This document shows, piece after piece, positions 4,218 through 5,201 of a stretch of DNA of 5,201 nt. The notes under the pieces are model-generated. The model was not told where the DNA came from. It saw nothing but the letters and a program-made list of their open reading frames with translations, and did not search any database. The position numbers and the translations under genes were made by a program. Within the stretch, counting starts at the first letter, position 1, and every line of letters starts with the position of its first letter. Where the stretch lies: assembly GCA_002011685.1 (NCBI GenBank), contig MTOL01000451.1, forward strand, positions 2,023-7,223, written 5' to 3'. This stretch comes from Deferribacteres bacterium JdFR-76. Its GTDB lineage: Bacteria; Zhuqueibacterota; JdFR-76.

Positions 4218-5201
4218 CTTCGGCGGCCTTTAACATATCTTCCACAGAAATCCACTCCTGGCGGGAATGGAAATTGTGCCCGCCTGTGAAAATGTTGGGG
4301 GTCAGCAGACCGGCATACGATAGGCGAGCACCATCCGTACCACCGCGGATGGCATTAAGCTGCGGTTCCAAGCCGGCCCGGCGTACGGCTTCCATGGCAA
4401 ACTCCACCACCCTTGGGTCTTCTTCCAGCTTGTAGCGCATGTTCCGATAAGATTCCTGAACCGCTAAATCAAAAGAGGCACCGGGGAATTTCGCAACGGC
4501 TTCTTCGGCGATGCGCCGCAGGAATTCTTCTTTTTCTTTCAGTCCTTCCACTTCGAAATCGCGGATGAGAAGCTTGATGGTGGTTTCTTCTACAGAACCT
4601 GTTACCGAATTGGGATGGACGTAGCCCTCTCGGCCTTCCGTTGTTTCCGGCGAAAGGCTTTCTTGGGGCAGACGATTTAAAAACTCCGCAGCAACCTTGA
4701 TGGCATTTACCATTTTGCCTTTTGCATAGCCCGGATGCACATTGATACCACGGAATACAAGCGTCACCGTGTCCGCACAAAACGTTTCGTTGTCAATCTG
4801 ACCGGCCGTTTCGCCATCCACTGTATAGGCGTATCGGGCACCAAATTTGCTGATATCGAAATGCTCCGTCCCGCGTCCGACTTCTTCGTCGGGTGTAAAC
4901 GCCAGCCGGATCTTCCCACGGGGGATTTCGGGATGATCCATCAAATAGCGAATGGCCGTGAGGATTTCCACGATGCCGGCTTTGTTGTCAGCACCAAGCA
5001 AGGTACGGCCATCGGAGGTGACTATTGTTTCTCCAACTTTCCCGGCAAGGTCAGGGTTTTCATCAACCCGGATTACTGTTTCCGGCGGTCCAGCCAAATG
5101 AATGTCGCGGCCGTCATAATTCTCGTGCAGAACAGGGTGCACATCTTTCCCGGAAACATCCGGAGATGTGTCCATATGCGCAATAAATCCGATAACAGGA
5201 A
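4171..5201 (-). CDS. pepT: Peptidase T (tripeptide aminopeptidase), N-terminus missing (window edge)
   Basis: The visible 342 residues match the M20 peptidase PepT, a cytoplasmic zinc enzyme that removes the N-terminal residue from tripeptides. The reading frame continues to the right edge as PVIGFIAHMDTSPD, which matches the PepT core, so roughly 70 N-terminal residues lie outside. The ATG at 5175 is an internal Met in HMDTSPD, not the start. The dinuclear zinc site is intact: His and Asp in HMD, Asp in LLGADNKAG, the Glu pair in FTPDEEVG, Asp in AYTVDGE and the late His in GGHNFHSRQE. Further PepT blocks are NVHPGYAKGKMVNA, SYRNMRY and IRGGTDGARLS. The product ends WAEKSRR at a TAA in the loop of a hairpin. 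It converges on the membrane-protein gene with a 47-bp overlap. It looks complete apart from the edge, and unrelated to its neighbours. Confidence 0.96.
   Translation of the reverse strand, partial: PVIGFIAHMDTSPDVSGKDVHPVLHENYDGRDIHLAGPPETVIRVDENPDLAGKVGETIVTSDGRTLLGADNKAGIVEILTAIRYLMDHPEIPRGKIRLAFTPDEEVGRGTEHFDISKFGARYAYTVDGETAGQIDNETFCADTVTLVFRGINVHPGYAKGKMVNAIKVAAEFLNRLPQESLSPETTEGREGYVHPNSVTGSVEETTIKLLIRDFEVEGLKEKEEFLRRIAEEAVAKFPGASFDLAVQESYRNMRYKLEEDPRVVEFAMEAVRRAGLEPQLNAIRGGTDGARLSYAGLLTPNIFTGGHNFHSRQEWISVEDMLKAAEVIVHLAQIWAEKSRR

Noticed and set aside
5173..5175. ATG at 5175 as the pepT start
   Set aside because: The frame runs upstream to the window edge as PVIGFIAH, which matches the PepT core, and the Met lies inside the metal-binding HMDTSPD motif.
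1..5201. CRISPR array, insertion sequence, tRNA or rRNA gene, defence or toxin-antitoxin system
   Set aside because: Reading both strands by eye showed no regularly spaced repeats, transposase, terminal inverted repeats, cloverleaf sequence or related protein motifs.

Overview
The window is bacterial, close-packed chromosomal DNA of medium G+C content (a little above 50% by eye). The best lineage hint is the lipoprotein gene. Its product has a short mature N-terminus with the block ERDNPLDPGSPEF, then a carboxypeptidase-regulatory-like domain and Ig/FN3-like folds. Short lipoproteins of this style are common in FCB-type and related candidate phyla (Calditrichota, KSB1, Latescibacterota and similar). 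This is an inference from style, not a placement.

Layout. (1) Positions 1-1517, minus strand: a two-gene unit. A TTG-started lipoprotein (540-1517) is followed after 21 nt by a GAF-domain protein (518 down to 1) that runs off the left edge. (2) Positions 1518-2047: a 530-bp divergent intergenic region. It has a good sigma70-like promoter pointing left (-35 TTGATA, 17-bp spacer, -10 TATATT), a roughly 180-nt A/T-rich leader ending in a perfect 7-bp inverted repeat beside the lipoprotein ribosome binding site, and a weaker right-pointing promoter candidate with a palindrome at its predicted start. No gene was recognised in it. (3) Positions 2048-4217, plus strand: a tight three-gene unit. It holds an aldo/keto reductase with an intact D-Y-K-H tetrad, a cytidylate-kinase-like P-loop protein (17-nt gap), and a small four-helix membrane protein of unknown function (2-nt gap). 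(4) Positions 4171-5201, minus strand: peptidase T (pepT), lacking its N-terminus because it crosses the right edge. It converges on the membrane-protein gene with a 47-bp overlap of coding sequence, and a GC-rich hairpin carries the pepT stop codon in its loop.

How the genes work together. The plus-strand trio is almost certainly co-transcribed, since each gene has its own strong Shine-Dalgarno and the gaps are tiny. However, an NAD(P)H oxidoreductase, a nucleotide-kinase-like protein and an unknown membrane protein do not define a known pathway. The lipoprotein and GAF genes are probably co-transcribed too. PepT is ordinary peptide catabolism and looks unrelated. I see no CRISPR array, mobile element, RNA gene, phage gene or toxin-antitoxin pair. 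I cannot show a new biological system here. The parts most worth a second look are the unexplained kinase-like/membrane-protein pair and the structured divergent intergenic region.
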